Shown here: positions 26,569 to 35,564 of the stretch, one piece after another | Layout of the letters: each line of letters begins with the position of its first letter | Position numbering within the stretch: the first letter of the stretch is position 1 | Source of the DNA: Parvibaculum sedimenti | Lineage (GTDB): Bacteria; Pseudomonadota; Alphaproteobacteria; Parvibaculales; Parvibaculaceae | DNA: 64,000 bases | Reading direction: 5' to 3' | Assembly: GCF_009184905.1 (NCBI RefSeq) | Contig: NZ_WESC01000006.1 | Location: forward strand, 124,001-188,000 | Position numbers and translations under genes: made by a program | The notes under the pieces: model-generated | Databases searched by the model: none | The model's input: only the letters and a program-made list of their open reading frames with translations | Told to the model about the DNA's origin: nothing

Positions 26569-28071
26569 TTGAACGGCGGCAGGAAGTCGACCGGCCGGTT
26601 CGGCATTGTCGATCTCGGTTCCAATTCCGTGCGTCTCGTCGTTTATGCGGCGGCCGCGCGCAGTCCCGTGCTCGTTTTCAATGAAAAGGTGCTGTGTGGT
26701 CTTGGCCGCACGCTTTCGAGCACCGGCAAGCTCGACCCGAAGGGCATCGAGCGCGCGCTCGACGCAATCCGGCGCTTCATCGCGCTGCGCGAACAGATCG
26801 GTATCAAGACGCTGATCGTTGCAGCTACGGCGGCTGTGCGCGATGCGACCGACGGGCCCGAGTTCATAGCCCGCGTCGAAAAGATATGCGGCTTCAAGAT
26901 CGAACTCGTTTCCGGTGTTGAGGAAGCGCGGCTTTCGGCGCAGGGCGTACTGTCGGGCATTCCGGATGCGGATGGCGTCGTGGGCGATCTCGGCGGCGCG
27001 AGTCTCGAACTGGTCGGCGTGTCGGGCGGCAAGCGGCTCGGCGTCGGCTCGACGCTGCCGATCGGGCCTTTGCGCATCATCGACCAGTCGAAGAACAATC
27101 TGGTCGCGGCGGAAGCCATTGTCGACAAGGCGCTGAAGGGGCTCGACGTTCTCAGGGAGAATCAGGGCAAGCGGCTCTATGTCGTGGGCGGCGCCTGGCG
27201 GAATCTCGCGCGCATTCATATGGCGCAGCGGCACTATCCGATTCATGTGCTCCACCAATATGTGATCCCGGCGCGCGACGCGGCGGACCTTGCCAAGCTT
27301 ATCGAGAAGCTAGGGCCGAAGACGCTCGCGCAGATCCCCGACATTTCCGAGCGCCGTATCGACACGCTGCCCTTCGGCGCGCTGGTGCTGGAGCGCGTCA
27401 TTGCCGCGATGAAGGCGAAGGAGGTCGTGGTTTCGGCCTATGGGCTTCGCGAGGGCATTCTTTTTGACCGGCTGGACAAGCGCACGCAGGCGAAGGATCC
27501 GCTGATCGAGGGCTGCCGCGATATGGCAAAGCTGCTGTCGCGCTTTCCAGAACATGGAGACGAGCTGACGCCCTGGACGGCGCCGCTTTTCCGTGACGAG
27601 GTGCTGGGCGAAACGACGGAACAGGCGCGGTTGCGCCATGCCGCCTGCATCCTTGCCGATATCGGCTGGTATGTGCACCCCGACTACAGGGCGCATCATT
27701 CGCTGACGCAGATTTTGCTCGCACCGTTTTCGGGCGTCGATCACTCCGGGCGGCTTTTCCTCGCGCGGGTCGGCTATCACCGGCATGAGGGCAGGGGCGA
27801 GCCGGAACTTATCGGCAATCTCGCGGGCATTCTGACCGAGACGGAAAATTACCGCGCCATGGTGCTGGGGCTCGCGCTCCGGCTTGCCTTCACGCTTTGC
27901 GCGGCGACGACGGGCATGCTGCCCAAGACGAAGCTCGAGGTCACGAAGAGCACGGTTACGCTTGTTGTGCCTCGTCGCTACGAGCCGCTGCTCGGCGAAG
28001 TCGTGCAGCGCCGTCTTGCGGCGCTTGCCCGCGCGGTGGATCGTAAGGGCGAGATGCGGGTGGGGCGGTAG
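26569..28071 (+). CDS. ppx: exopolyphosphatase (Ppx/GppA family)
   Basis: Releases phosphate from polyphosphate (or acts on pppGpp); here paired with ppk. The 500-residue protein has the sugar-kinase-like phosphate-binding loop FGIVDLGSNSVRLVVY (about residues 11-26) and the second loop VVGDLGGASLELVG. A C-terminal HD-like region follows (HAACILADIGWYVHPDYRAHHS). It begins with TTG at 26569, since no in-frame ATG or GTG fits. The last 47 bases of the gene recur, with two changes, at 29270-29316. Confidence 0.93.
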   Translation: MNGGRKSTGRFGIVDLGSNSVRLVVYAAAARSPVLVFNEKVLCGLGRTLSSTGKLDPKGIERALDAIRRFIALREQIGIKTLIVAATAAVRDATDGPEFIARVEKICGFKIELVSGVEEARLSAQGVLSGIPDADGVVGDLGGASLELVGVSGGKRLGVGSTLPIGPLRIIDQSKNNLVAAEAIVDKALKGLDVLRENQGKRLYVVGGAWRNLARIHMAQRHYPIHVLHQYVIPARDAADLAKLIEKLGPKTLAQIPDISERRIDTLPFGALVLERVIAAMKAKEVVVSAYGLREGILFDRLDKRTQAKDPLIEGCRDMAKLLSRFPEHGDELTPWTAPLFRDEVLGETTEQARLRHAACILADIGWYVHPDYRAHHSLTQILLAPFSGVDHSGRLFLARVGYHRHEGRGEPELIGNLAGILTETENYRAMVLGLALRLAFTLCAATTGMLPKTKLEVTKSTVTLVVPRRYEPLLGEVVQRRLAALARAVDRKGEMRVGR

Positions 28072-28144
28072 GCTTTGCCCGAAAGGGCGAATATTGAAGT
28101 CCGGATAGCCTTGCCCGGTATGTTTGTTGCCTCTAAGGGTTTTC

Positions 28145-29218
28145 ATGCCGTCCGAAAGGCCGCATAGTGAGGACTATGTTCCGGTTCCGGCGCTGTCCCG
28201 GGCCTCACCTCATCGTGGCGTCGCGGGCGCCGGGTTTTCGCGTGCGTTGCCGTATATCCCGATGGAGGGGGGCGTGCCGAAGAAAAAGAGTCCAGCCGCG
28301 ACGGAGCGCGAGGAGCCGATTTCGCATGGCGAGATCCGGGATGCCATCTCGGTGCTCGAGCAAGCGTTATTCAATCACGTGCAATGGACCGATGCTCTCA
28401 ACATCACGCTGATCTGTCATCTGCGCCCCGATGAACGGGATCTAAGCCCCAACGCACACCGCGAATGCCGCCTCGGGCAATGGTATTACAACGAGAACAC
28501 GCGCGTCGTTCGGACCAATCCAAATTTCACAGAGCTGGAAGAGGCGCATCGCGAGGTGCATCGACGGGCCGCCCATCTGCTGGGGCTTTCGGCCTCCCGC
28601 CAGGAAATTCCGATGGCGGATTATGAGCAGTTCACGCATGAGCTGAAACGACTGCGCCTTCAGATCGAGACGCTCAAGCGCGAGCTTGAAGATGAAATAT
28701 ACAATGTCGACGAGCTGACGGGCGCAAGCACCAGGGTCGGCATGCTCACCAAGCTTCGGGAGCAACACGAACTGGTCAAGCGCAAGCTTGAGACTTGCGC
28801 CATCGTCATGATGGATATCGACAAGTTCAAGGACGTTAACGACACATACGGTCATTCGATCGGCGACCAGGCTCTGGCGACTTTCGCGCATCATGTCATG
28901 CGCAATACGAGGCCGTTTGACCGGCTTTTTCGTTACGGGGGCGAGGAGTTTCTGCTCTATGCCCCTCATACGGATATGATTTCTGTCCGGCGGATGATCG
29001 AGCGGATTCGAAGCGAGCTGGAGAAGATCGAAATTATCAGCCCCGGCTATGCGCCGTTCTTCATCAGCGCGTCATTCGGCATCGCCATACTCGATCCCGA
29101 TGTGCCGGTGATGGATTCCATCGAACGCGCCGACCTTGCCGTCTATGCGGCCAAGGCGCGGGGGCGGAATCGGACGGTCATATGGGATCCCTCGCTTGAG
29201 CGCGCGGGAACGAAGTAG
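28145..29218 (+). CDS. diguanylate cyclase with N-terminal zinc-binding CZB domain (DgcZ-like)
   Basis: Makes cyclic-di-GMP from GTP. The N-terminal CZB domain has zinc-ligand candidates His78, Cys108, His135 and His139. Their spacing (30/27/4) equals that of E. coli DgcZ, as I recall it (H22, C52, H79, H83), whose activity is inhibited by zinc. A coiled linker leads to the GGDEF domain with active-site YGGEEF (about residues 261-266). The product-inhibition site RPFD lies five residues before it. The start is uncertain: ATG 28145 has TAAGGG upstream, while ATG 28262 or GTG 28274 (behind GGAGGGG) would give a length closer to DgcZ. Confidence 0.9.
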   Translation: MPSERPHSEDYVPVPALSRASPHRGVAGAGFSRALPYIPMEGGVPKKKSPAATEREEPISHGEIRDAISVLEQALFNHVQWTDALNITLICHLRPDERDLSPNAHRECRLGQWYYNENTRVVRTNPNFTELEEAHREVHRRAAHLLGLSASRQEIPMADYEQFTHELKRLRLQIETLKRELEDEIYNVDELTGASTRVGMLTKLREQHELVKRKLETCAIVMMDIDKFKDVNDTYGHSIGDQALATFAHHVMRNTRPFDRLFRYGGEEFLLYAPHTDMISVRRMIERIRSELEKIEIISPGYAPFFISASFGIAILDPDVPVMDSIERADLAVYAAKARGRNRTVIWDPSLERAGTK

Positions 29219-29237
29219 GGCGCGAGGCGTCAGCGCC

Positions 29238-29316
29238 CGCTCTTCCCCGGCTCGATCAGGATGATGCGTTTGCCCGCGCGGTGGACCGCAAGGGCGAGAT
29301 GCGGGTGGGGCGGTAG
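29238..29316. repeat. chimeric scar: copies of rnd 3' end and ppx 3' end fused
   Basis: Bases 29238-29275 are identical to the 3' end of rnd (30649-30686, 38 bases). Bases 29270-29316 match the 3' end of ppx (28025-28071, 47 bases) with two changes, including the stop codon. The two copies share the 6 bases TTGCCC, present in both parents, so the junction looks like microhomology-mediated tandem duplication. The rnd copy also keeps its own stop further left (reading GKSGR then stop at 29230-29232), differing from the intact gene (GKSAK). Confidence 0.85.
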
Positions 29317-29442
29317 AAAGCCGCCTGGCGGCATCCAGCGCGGGCGTATAACGCAGGCTGACGATTTTGTTTTTGCTCATTGCGTTAGTTAAATCTGCGG
29401 CCTAGCCTGAAACAAAGCTTCATAAGCCGCAGGTGAGTGCTG

Positions 29443-30675
29443 ATGTCGGGCGCATCGTTTGTGCCGGGGGTCGATGGGCTCCGGTTTTTGGCAATATTTG
29501 GTGTCGTGCTGTTCCACGCCAATTTGTTCAGTGCTGGCTGGATTGGCGTCTGGCTTTTCTTTGTCATTTCCGGATTTGTAATTACCAGATCGCTTTTGGC
29601 AGACGGTCACGCAGGGCTTGGCGTAAGAGAAAGGCTCGCGCATTTCTACATGAAGCGGGCATTTCGCATTCTTCCTCTCTACCTTGCTGCGGTGGCGCTT
29701 TTCTCGCTGACCTGCTTTTTTGTCATTAGGTATCAGCCCGGTCAGATAGCTCTTTCACGAAACGGCTTGGCGTATGCGGAGCATATTCCATACTTGCTCA
29801 CATTCACTTACAATTTCTACCGCATCAGTGACTCCTATCTTCCATCCTCATTTTTCTCGCATTTCTGGAGCCTGAGCATTGAGGAGCAATTCTATTTCTT
29901 TTATCCTGTGCTTCTGATCGGGCTTGGAATTGGCCGATTGCCAAGGGCATTGATCTTTGTACTGATTTTATCACCCTGCATTCGACTTCTGGTCAGCATG
30001 TTGTATGGAGGCGCGCCATCTGATTTGGGGGGGGCGAGCGATGAAATGTCGAGAGGCGCCGGTAACGCCGTTTATCAGTTTTCTTTTGGACATTTCGACG
30101 CTTTTGCTGCCGGCGCACTCGTAGCCGTTTTTGAGGCACGCATTCGGGCTTCAAGCCGTGGCTTGATGTATCTCACGTTCGCTTCGACTGCGGCCCTCGG
30201 ATGTTACATTCTGTTGGCTGTTCCGTGGTTTGGCGGACTCCGCGGCGCTTTCGGGGTCAACATCTATGGGCACTATGCGGAGATATGGCTTTACTCGGTG
30301 CTCGATCTTGTTTTTGCCACGCTGCTCATTGCAATTCTAACGGGATTGAAGCCGCTCGATTGGCTCCTCACACGTAGCGTGCCACTATTTTTGGGGCGCA
30401 TTTCCTACGGGCTCTATGTCTGGCACATGCCGATATTTCGGGTCTTGGGCAAACGCCTGGTGCCCGTCGCTGAATCTGTCTTCGTTAAACACGACGCTGC
30501 GTTTCTCGCGCCGCCCGTTCTGTTTGTCGGGTTGAGCGGGTTGACTGTGGCTGTCTCGTACATCTCCTTTGTGATGTACGAGAAGCCTATGATGGCATTA
30601 GGACGTCGCCTGTGGCAGCAGCGTGCCGCTAAGGGCGAGGCTATTTCGCGCTCTTCCCCGGCTCGATCAGGATGA
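29443..30675 (+). CDS. acyltransferase 3 family membrane protein (OafA-like)
   Basis: A 410-residue polytopic protein of the acyltransferase-3 family, which O-acylates surface polysaccharides, lipids or peptidoglycan precursors. The N-terminal block [18 protein letters not shown] contains the catalytic-type His, followed by [21 protein letters not shown] and [11 protein letters not shown]. About ten membrane segments are visible. The ATG at 29443 has AGGTGA six bases upstream. Base composition is more AT-rich than the neighbours and codon choice is looser, suggesting transfer. Its last 35 bases overlap the 3' end of rnd on the other strand. Confidence 0.9.
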   Translation: MSGASFVPGVDGLRFLAIFGVVLFHANLFSAGWIGVWLFFVISGFVITRSLLADGHAGLGVRERLAHFYMKRAFRILPLYLAAVALFSLTCFFVIRYQPGQIALSRNGLAYAEHIPYLLTFTYNFYRISDSYLPSSFFSHFWSLSIEEQFYFFYPVLLIGLGIGRLPRALIFVLILSPCIRLLVSMLYGGAPSDLGGASDEMSRGAGNAVYQFSFGHFDAFAAGALVAVFEARIRASSRGLMYLTFASTAALGCYILLAVPWFGGLRGAFGVNIYGHYAEIWLYSVLDLVFATLLIAILTGLKPLDWLLTRSVPLFLGRISYGLYVWHMPIFRVLGKRLVPVAESVFVKHDAAFLAPPVLFVGLSGLTVAVSYISFVMYEKPMMALGRRLWQQRAAKGEAISRSSPARSG

Positions 30676-31804
30676 TGCGTTTGCCCTTGGCGCCGATGGC
30701 GAGTTCGCCGCGCTTGAGGCGCAGTGCGTCGGCACCGAAGACTTCGCGGCGCCAGCCCTTGAGAGCCGGGACGTCGGCTTCATCATGAGCGGCGATGTGC
30801 TCGAGGTCGGAGACCTTGGCGATGAGCTTCTGGGCGACTTCGTGCTCCTCGCAGCGCATGGCGAGCAGCACCTTCAGCAACTCGACCAGCGGCCCGATAC
30901 CTGGCGGCAGCGGCTCGGCATCCTTCACCACGGGGATCTGATCTTCCGGCATGTTGAGACCGCGCTCGATCGCTTCCATCAGGGCGGCGGCGGAGCGGTT
31001 GTTCGACAGGCCCTTGGGCACGGCGCGGAGCCGGTCCAGCTCTTCGAGCGAGCGGGGAATCTGTGTCGCGATCTCGGCCAGTGCGTCGTCTTTCAGAACG
31101 CGGGAGCGGGGCAGGTCCCGATCCTGCGCCTGACGCTCGCGCCAGGCGGCGACCTCCACCAGCACGGCAAGGCCCTTGCTGCCCTTGAAGCGCACCTTGA
31201 GCCGCTTCCAGGCATCTTCGGGGCGGGTCGTGTAGGTCTCGGGATCCTGAAGGATCGCCATTTCCTCGGCCACCCAGCGGGCGCGGCCCGTCTGGGTCAG
31301 GCGGCGGGCGAGAACCTCGTAGATCTTGCGCAGATGCGTGACGTCGCCCGACGCATATTGAAGCTGTTTGTCGGAAAGGGGGCGGCGCGCCCAGTCGGTG
31401 AAGCGGGAGGACTTGTCCACGCTGCCGCCGGTGAGGCGCTTCACCAGCGTCTCGTAGCCCACAGAGTCGCCGAAGCCGCAGACCATGGCCGCGACCTGGG
31501 TGTCGAAGAGCGGGTCGGGGATCGTCTCGGCTTCATGCCAGAAGATTTCGATGTCCTGCCGCGCGGCATGGAAGACCTTCACGACCTGCTTGTTGCGCAT
31601 CAGCTCGTAAAAGGGCGCAAGGTCGAGGCCCGGCGCCAGCGGGTCGATGATGAAATCGTCATCGGGACCGGCGAGCTGGATCAGGCAGAGCTTCGACCAG
31701 AAGGTCGAGTCGCGCATGAATTCCGTGTCGACCGTCACGTAGCCGACGGTGGAGAGGCGAGCGCAGACGGCCGCCAGGGTTTCGGTATCTTTAATGGTGT
31801 TCAT
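30641..31804 (-). CDS. rnd: ribonuclease D
   Basis: A 3'-5' exoribonuclease in tRNA and stable RNA maturation. The 387-residue protein has the DEDDy exonuclease motifs VDTEFMR (about residues 25-31), [13 protein letters not shown] and [14 protein letters not shown], followed by an HRDC domain (about residues 205-285, [19 protein letters not shown]). The ATG at 31804 gives the family N-terminus. Its final codons overlap the convergent acyltransferase gene, and its 3' end has a second partial copy at 29238-29275. Confidence 0.95.
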   Translation of the reverse strand: MNTIKDTETLAAVCARLSTVGYVTVDTEFMRDSTFWSKLCLIQLAGPDDDFIIDPLAPGLDLAPFYELMRNKQVVKVFHAARQDIEIFWHEAETIPDPLFDTQVAAMVCGFGDSVGYETLVKRLTGGSVDKSSRFTDWARRPLSDKQLQYASGDVTHLRKIYEVLARRLTQTGRARWVAEEMAILQDPETYTTRPEDAWKRLKVRFKGSKGLAVLVEVAAWRERQAQDRDLPRSRVLKDDALAEIATQIPRSLEELDRLRAVPKGLSNNRSAAALMEAIERGLNMPEDQIPVVKDAEPLPPGIGPLVELLKVLLAMRCEEHEVAQKLIAKVSDLEHIAAHDEADVPALKGWRREVFGADALRLKRGELAIGAKGKRIILIEPGKSAK

Positions 31805-31898
31805 GGAGAGCCTCTATAGCCGATTCAAACAGTCGCTGTCTCGACGCGAAATCGGAATAGGGGCAGAACCGTAAAGAGGGGGAGGCGATGAGCGTAGC

Positions 31899-32147
31899 TC
31901 AGCCCTTCTTGAGCATCACGCCAATGGTGCCGTCGGCGGCATTGGTAAACTGAATTCCGGCTGCTTCGAACGCCGTCTGAATTGCGATTACGGTGGCGTA
32001 AGTCGCCTGAATAACATCCTGCGACGCTTCGACTCTTTTAATCGTCGGGACGGAAAGGTCTGCAGCCTTGGCAAGCTCCGACTGGCCCCAGCCAAGCAGA
32101 GCACGTGCGGCTCGAATGTGTTCTGGAGTCAGCATTTGATCCGGCAT
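31899..32147 (-). CDS. small XRE-family HTH regulator
   Basis: An 82-residue Cro/C1-type DNA-binding protein. The helix-turn-helix covers about residues 8-60: IRAARALLGWGQSELAKAAD, then LSVPTIKRVEAS. Only a short tail follows. The ATG at 32147 has AAGGA a few bases upstream inside a direct repeat; an ATG at 32135 is possible. Upstream lie two 15-base direct repeats, a perfect 8-6-8 inverted repeat and a second palindrome, consistent with autoregulation. No toxin partner was recognised beside it. Confidence 0.85.
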   Translation of the reverse strand: MPDQMLTPEHIRAARALLGWGQSELAKAADLSVPTIKRVEASQDVIQATYATVIAIQTAFEAAGIQFTNAADGTIGVMLKKG

Positions 32148-32182
32148 CTATCCTTGCGGATGAAATCTCTATCCCTGCGGAT
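32147..32182. repeat. two 15-base direct repeats with 21-base period upstream of XRE gene
   Basis: TCTATCCTTGCGGAT at 32147-32161 and TCTATCCCTGCGGAT at 32168-32182 differ at one base. Each is followed by a GAAATC-like tail. The 21-base period (two helical turns) puts both copies on the same face of the DNA. The first copy overlaps the XRE start and contains its ribosome site, so binding or folding here could control expression. Confidence 0.7.
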
Positions 32183-32203
32183 CGAAATCCCTTGACCCCC
32201 ATA

Positions 32204-32225
32204 TGGTAAACGATAGAGTTTACCA
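32204..32225. promoter_or_regulatory. inverted-repeat operator candidate (8-6-8)
   Basis: A perfect inverted repeat TGGTAAAC / GTTTACCA with the 6-base centre GATAGA, 57 bases before the XRE start. Its size and symmetry fit a dimeric XRE operator. A TTGACC at 32192-32197 could serve as a plus-strand -35 element with the repeat covering its -10 region; this is a weak match. Confidence 0.55.
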
Positions 32226-32240
32226 ATAACGCATCTTATG

Positions 32241-32257
32241 TGATCCTAAAAGGATCA
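32241..32257. promoter_or_regulatory. 17-base palindrome TGATCCT-AAA-AGGATCA
   Basis: A perfect 7-3-7 inverted repeat, with an extra half site TTGATCC at 32261-32267. It lies between the XRE gene and the hypothetical gene at 32443, about 190 bases before the latter. It could be an operator for another regulator. The 295-base gap (32148-32442) otherwise shows no gene. Confidence 0.5.
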
Positions 32258-32442
32258 ACTTTGATCCATTACTGAGGAACTGTGACGCGACGGGATGAAG
32301 CCTAGCACGGAAAGCCTTGCTGTGTTCGTGGAATGGAATCGAAGGTAAATGGCCTGTTTCGGACTTAGCCCGCCTTTGCTGAAAATCTTATCGAAATCGC
32401 GGGGGCAATGCCGATATCGGGCTAATTTGAGGAGTTCGAAGG

Positions 32443-33012
32443 GTGGGCGCGTCGCACGAAAATCCGCTGTCGGTTCTAGAGCCGGCATTGCGCGCCATTC
32501 GCGGGGTGCTGGCGGCGGCGACGGCAGACGAGCGCGAGACGCTGACCATGAAGTCTCCGCTCGCCTGGCGCATCGGCGCCGCAATTCTCTCGTCTGTGGA
32601 GTGCAGTTCCGTCGAGCGGGATGTGAAGCTTGCCGAACTGATGTTTGCGGCAGCGAATCTATGCTACGACGAACATGAACGGGATCTGGACATGGCGCTT
32701 ACGATTGCCGCGCGCTGCCTACTCTGGCGTGCTTTCGAGATCGAGGCCGAGAGCGACGGGCTCGGCGCCGCGATTACCCGGATGGATGTCTTCATTTCCC
32801 TCGTCGATAGAAAATGGCTGACCGACCATGCCGAATTGATGGCGCATCTCCACAGGTTGCGGAGTCATCTCGTGCGGTTTCTGGACGTGAGGTCCAAAGA
32901 GCCGAGTGCTCCAACCGGCGGCGGCAGACGGGATAGCGCCCGGCAGAAGGTCTTCGAGATCATAACAGGCGGACGCGATTTGGACGGCGACGGGGGGCGC
33001 GGGAAGCGTTAG
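32443..33012 (+). CDS. hypothetical helical protein, unrecognised
   Basis: A 189-residue soluble, mostly helical protein with no family I recognise. Codon use is normal for the region. A GTG start at 32443 follows GGAG nine bases upstream. The middle has conserved-looking helices (LAWRIGAAILSSVECSSV; AELMFAAANLCYDEHERDL; AARCLLWRAFEIEAES). The C-terminus is a disordered Gly/Arg/Asp-rich tail. It lies between the XRE regulator and aspS and has no signal peptide or membrane segment. Confidence 0.6.
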   Translation: MGASHENPLSVLEPALRAIRGVLAAATADERETLTMKSPLAWRIGAAILSSVECSSVERDVKLAELMFAAANLCYDEHERDLDMALTIAARCLLWRAFEIEAESDGLGAAITRMDVFISLVDRKWLTDHAELMAHLHRLRSHLVRFLDVRSKEPSAPTGGGRRDSARQKVFEIITGGRDLDGDGGRGKR

Positions 33013-33145
33013 GGGCCCCTCAGGCCTGTGTAACGCATTGTCGACTTTGACAAGTTGGTGCCTTCCATGCACTTTCCCCTCCATCCGGGCGTGGTCATGA
33101 GTTGCGTCGCGGAGATTCGTTATTGATTATCAAGGCCTTGCAGCT

Positions 33146-34945
33146 ATGAACCTCTATCGCAGCCACACTGCTGGCGAGCTCCGTAAGTCTCATGTCGGCG
33201 AGAGCGTCCGCCTCTCCGGCTGGGTCCACCGAAAGCGCGATCATGGCGGGCTGCTCTTTATCGATCTGCGCGACAATTACGGGCTGACCCAGCTCGTTTT
33301 CGATCCCGACCACGCGGCGGCATTCGCCATGGCCGAGAAGGTTCGCGCGGAATATGTCATCAAGGTCGAGGGCAAGGTCGTCGCCCGCTCGGACGAGACG
33401 GTGAATCCTGGCCTTGCGACCGGCGAGATCGAAGTTCAGGTGACCTCTCTCGAAGTTCTCTCCGAGGCGTTGGAACTGCCGCTGCCGATCTTCGGCGAGC
33501 CGGACTACCCCGAAGACATCCGCCTCACCTACCGCTTCCTCGACCTGCGCCGCGAAACGCTGCACAAGAACATCCTGCTGCGCTCCAAGATCATCGCCTC
33601 GGCGCGCCGCCGGATGACGGAAGCGGGCTTCAATGAATTCCAGACGCCGATCCTGACGGCGTCGAGCCCGGAAGGCGCGCGCGACTTCCTCGTGCCGAGC
33701 CGCATCCATCCCGGCAAGTTCTATGCGCTTCCGCAGGCGCCGCAGCAGTTCAAGCAGCTCATCATGGTCGCGGGCTTCGACCGCTATTTCCAGATCGCGC
33801 CCTGCTTCCGCGACGAGGACGGCCGCGCTGACCGCTCGCCGGGCGAGTTCTACCAGCTCGATGTCGAGATGAGCTTCGTCAGCCAGGATGATGTTTTTGC
33901 TGCGATTGAGCCCATTCTTCATGGATTGTTTGAAGAGTTCGCCGACGGCAAGGTGGTGACGCCTTATCCGTTCCCGCGCATTCCCTATGCGACCTCGATG
34001 CGGAAATACGGTTCGGACAAGCCGGACCTTCGCAACCCGATCGAGATGTCGGATGCGACGCATATCTTCCGCGGTTCGGGCTTCAAGGTCTTCGCCGGCA
34101 TGATCGAAAAGGACCTCAAGGTCGAGGTCTGGGCGATCCCGGCGCCGGGCGGCGGCAACCGCGCTTTCTGCGACCGCATGAACGGCTGGGCGCAGGGCGA
34201 GGGCCAGCCGGGCCTCGGCTACATCTTCTACCGCTCCGAGAACGGAACGCTGGAAGGCGCTGGCCCGCTTGCGAAAAACATCGGCCCTGAGAGAACGGAA
34301 CAGCTTCGCGTCGACCTCGGCCTGAAGGAAGGCGACGCCGTCTTCTTCGTCGCCGGCCTGCCGAAGAACTTCACCGCCTTTGCCGGCGCGGCGCGTACCC
34401 GCATCGGCAAGGAACTGAACCTCATTGAGGAAGGCATCTTCAAGTTCTGCTGGATCGTCGACTTCCCGATGTTCGAGTGGAACGAGGATGAAAAGCGCGT
34501 CGACTTCTCGCACAACCCCTTCTCCATGCCGCAGGGTGGCCTCGAAGCGCTGGAAAATCAGGACCCGCTGACGATCAACGCCTATCAGTACGACATCGTC
34601 TGCAACGGCGTGGAACTCTCCTCGGGCGCCATCCGGAACCACAAGCCGGAGATCATGTACAAGGCCTTCGCCATTGCCGGTTACGAGAAGGAAACGGTGG
34701 AGACGAAGTTCGGCGGCATGCTCAATGCCTTCAAATATGGCGCGCCGCCTCACGGCGGCCTCGCACCGGGCATCGACCGCATGGTCATGCTGCTCGCCGG
34801 CGTCGAGAACCTGCGCGAGGTGACCATGTTCCCGATGAACCAGCAGGCGCAGGATCTGCTGATGCAGGCGCCTTCGGAAGTGACGCCGAAGCAGCTGAAG
34901 GAACTTTCCATCCGCGTGGTGCCGCCGCTCGAGAAAAAGGGCTGA
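33146..34945 (+). CDS. aspS: aspartyl-tRNA synthetase (probably non-discriminating)
   Basis: Charges tRNA-Asp. The 599-residue bacterial-type enzyme has an OB-fold anticodon domain (residues about 20-105) and a class II catalytic core. Motif 2 is [19 protein letters not shown], motif 3 is [14 protein letters not shown], and a GAD insertion lies between. His33 in RKRDHGG corresponds to the His at the tRNA-contact loop found in enzymes that also charge tRNA-Asn; E. coli has Leu there. The relaxed-specificity reading is inference and would need a GatCAB amidotransferase elsewhere in the genome. Confidence 0.96.
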   Translation: MNLYRSHTAGELRKSHVGESVRLSGWVHRKRDHGGLLFIDLRDNYGLTQLVFDPDHAAAFAMAEKVRAEYVIKVEGKVVARSDETVNPGLATGEIEVQVTSLEVLSEALELPLPIFGEPDYPEDIRLTYRFLDLRRETLHKNILLRSKIIASARRRMTEAGFNEFQTPILTASSPEGARDFLVPSRIHPGKFYALPQAPQQFKQLIMVAGFDRYFQIAPCFRDEDGRADRSPGEFYQLDVEMSFVSQDDVFAAIEPILHGLFEEFADGKVVTPYPFPRIPYATSMRKYGSDKPDLRNPIEMSDATHIFRGSGFKVFAGMIEKDLKVEVWAIPAPGGGNRAFCDRMNGWAQGEGQPGLGYIFYRSENGTLEGAGPLAKNIGPERTEQLRVDLGLKEGDAVFFVAGLPKNFTAFAGAARTRIGKELNLIEEGIFKFCWIVDFPMFEWNEDEKRVDFSHNPFSMPQGGLEALENQDPLTINAYQYDIVCNGVELSSGAIRNHKPEIMYKAFAIAGYEKETVETKFGGMLNAFKYGAPPHGGLAPGIDRMVMLLAGVENLREVTMFPMNQQAQDLLMQAPSEVTPKQLKELSIRVVPPLEKKG

Positions 34946-34967
34946 GGGCTTCACGGACAAGAACAGG

Positions 34968-34995
34968 GGCCGGAGCCGCAAGCTCCGGCCTTTTT
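34968..34995 (+). terminator. intrinsic terminator after aspS
   Basis: A 9-base-pair GC-rich stem (GGCCGGAGC / GCTCCGGCC) with a 5-base loop, followed by TTTTT, 22 bases after the aspS stop. A classic Rho-independent terminator; it separates aspS from the following membrane-protein gene. Confidence 0.88.
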
Positions 34996-35010
34996 CTTAA
35001 GGGGAATACG

Positions 35011-35445
35011 ATGCTGCGGAGCACCAAGGAACGGTTCTTTCAGGCCGCGCTTTACGAGGTCATAGGGCTCGCGATCCTGACGCCTGCCTACAGCTTCGCT
35101 CTCGGACTGCCGCTCGACAATTCCTTCGTGACGATGGCGTGGATTTCGGCGGTCGTCGTTGTCTGGTCGGCGATCTACAACACGATCTTCGACCGGCTGC
35201 TGCTCAAATGGACGGGCCTTGCCGCGCATCAGAAGACGCTCGTCCTGCGCCTGCTTCATGCCTCGCTCTATGAGACCACGATCACGATCTTCGCCGTGCC
35301 GATCATCGCCTATATGAGCGGCAAGGGCTGGCTCGTCGCCTTTCTGGCGGACCTCGCCTTCACGGCGGTCTACTTCGTCTACACCTATGTTTTCTACCTT
35401 GTGTATGACTGGGCGAGACCCGTTCGTCGGCGCGAGACTGCATGA
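35011..35445 (+). CDS. PACE-family efflux transporter (tandem BTP membrane pair)
   Basis: A 144-residue inner-membrane protein with four predicted helices arranged as two repeats, the PACE/AceI layout of proton-coupled drug efflux. The N-terminal motif STKERFFQAALYEVIG holds the conserved membrane Glu16. WSAIYNTIFDRLLLKW closes the first repeat. The second repeat begins LRLLHASLYETTITI and ends YFVYTYVFYLVYDWARP. AAGGGG lies 6 bases before the ATG. Known substrates of the family include chlorhexidine and polyamines; none can be assigned here. Confidence 0.87.
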   Translation: MLRSTKERFFQAALYEVIGLAILTPAYSFALGLPLDNSFVTMAWISAVVVVWSAIYNTIFDRLLLKWTGLAAHQKTLVLRLLHASLYETTITIFAVPIIAYMSGKGWLVAFLADLAFTAVYFVYTYVFYLVYDWARPVRRRETA

Positions 35446-35455
35446 TCGGGCTTGT

Positions 35456-35469
35456 TTGATCCCGATCAA
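35456..35469 (+). promoter_or_regulatory. perfect FNR/FixK box upstream of dodecin
   Basis: TTGAT-CCCG-ATCAA is a perfect match to the FNR/FixK consensus, centred about 100 bases before the dodecin ATG. A promoter activated from -41.5 would start transcription near 35504, giving a leader of about 60 bases. No other gene starts close by. This implies low-oxygen or redox control of dodecin and perhaps of the next gene. Confidence 0.7.
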
Positions 35470-35564
35470 GTTTTCAACCGGCAAGGCGTGCGAGCCTTTT
35501 CCTGTCGCCAGGAGACGGCGGCGGCATCAGTTCTCTCAATCTGAGTAGAAACAAGGAGCCGGCC

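Noticed and set aside
31899-33012. Toxin-antitoxin system made by the XRE gene and its neighbour
   Set aside because: No RelE/HigB/HipA-like toxin is recognisable; the neighbour is divergent and about 300 bases away.
33095-34981. 628-codon frame antisense to aspS
   Set aside because: Shadow of a conserved gene; no start signal.
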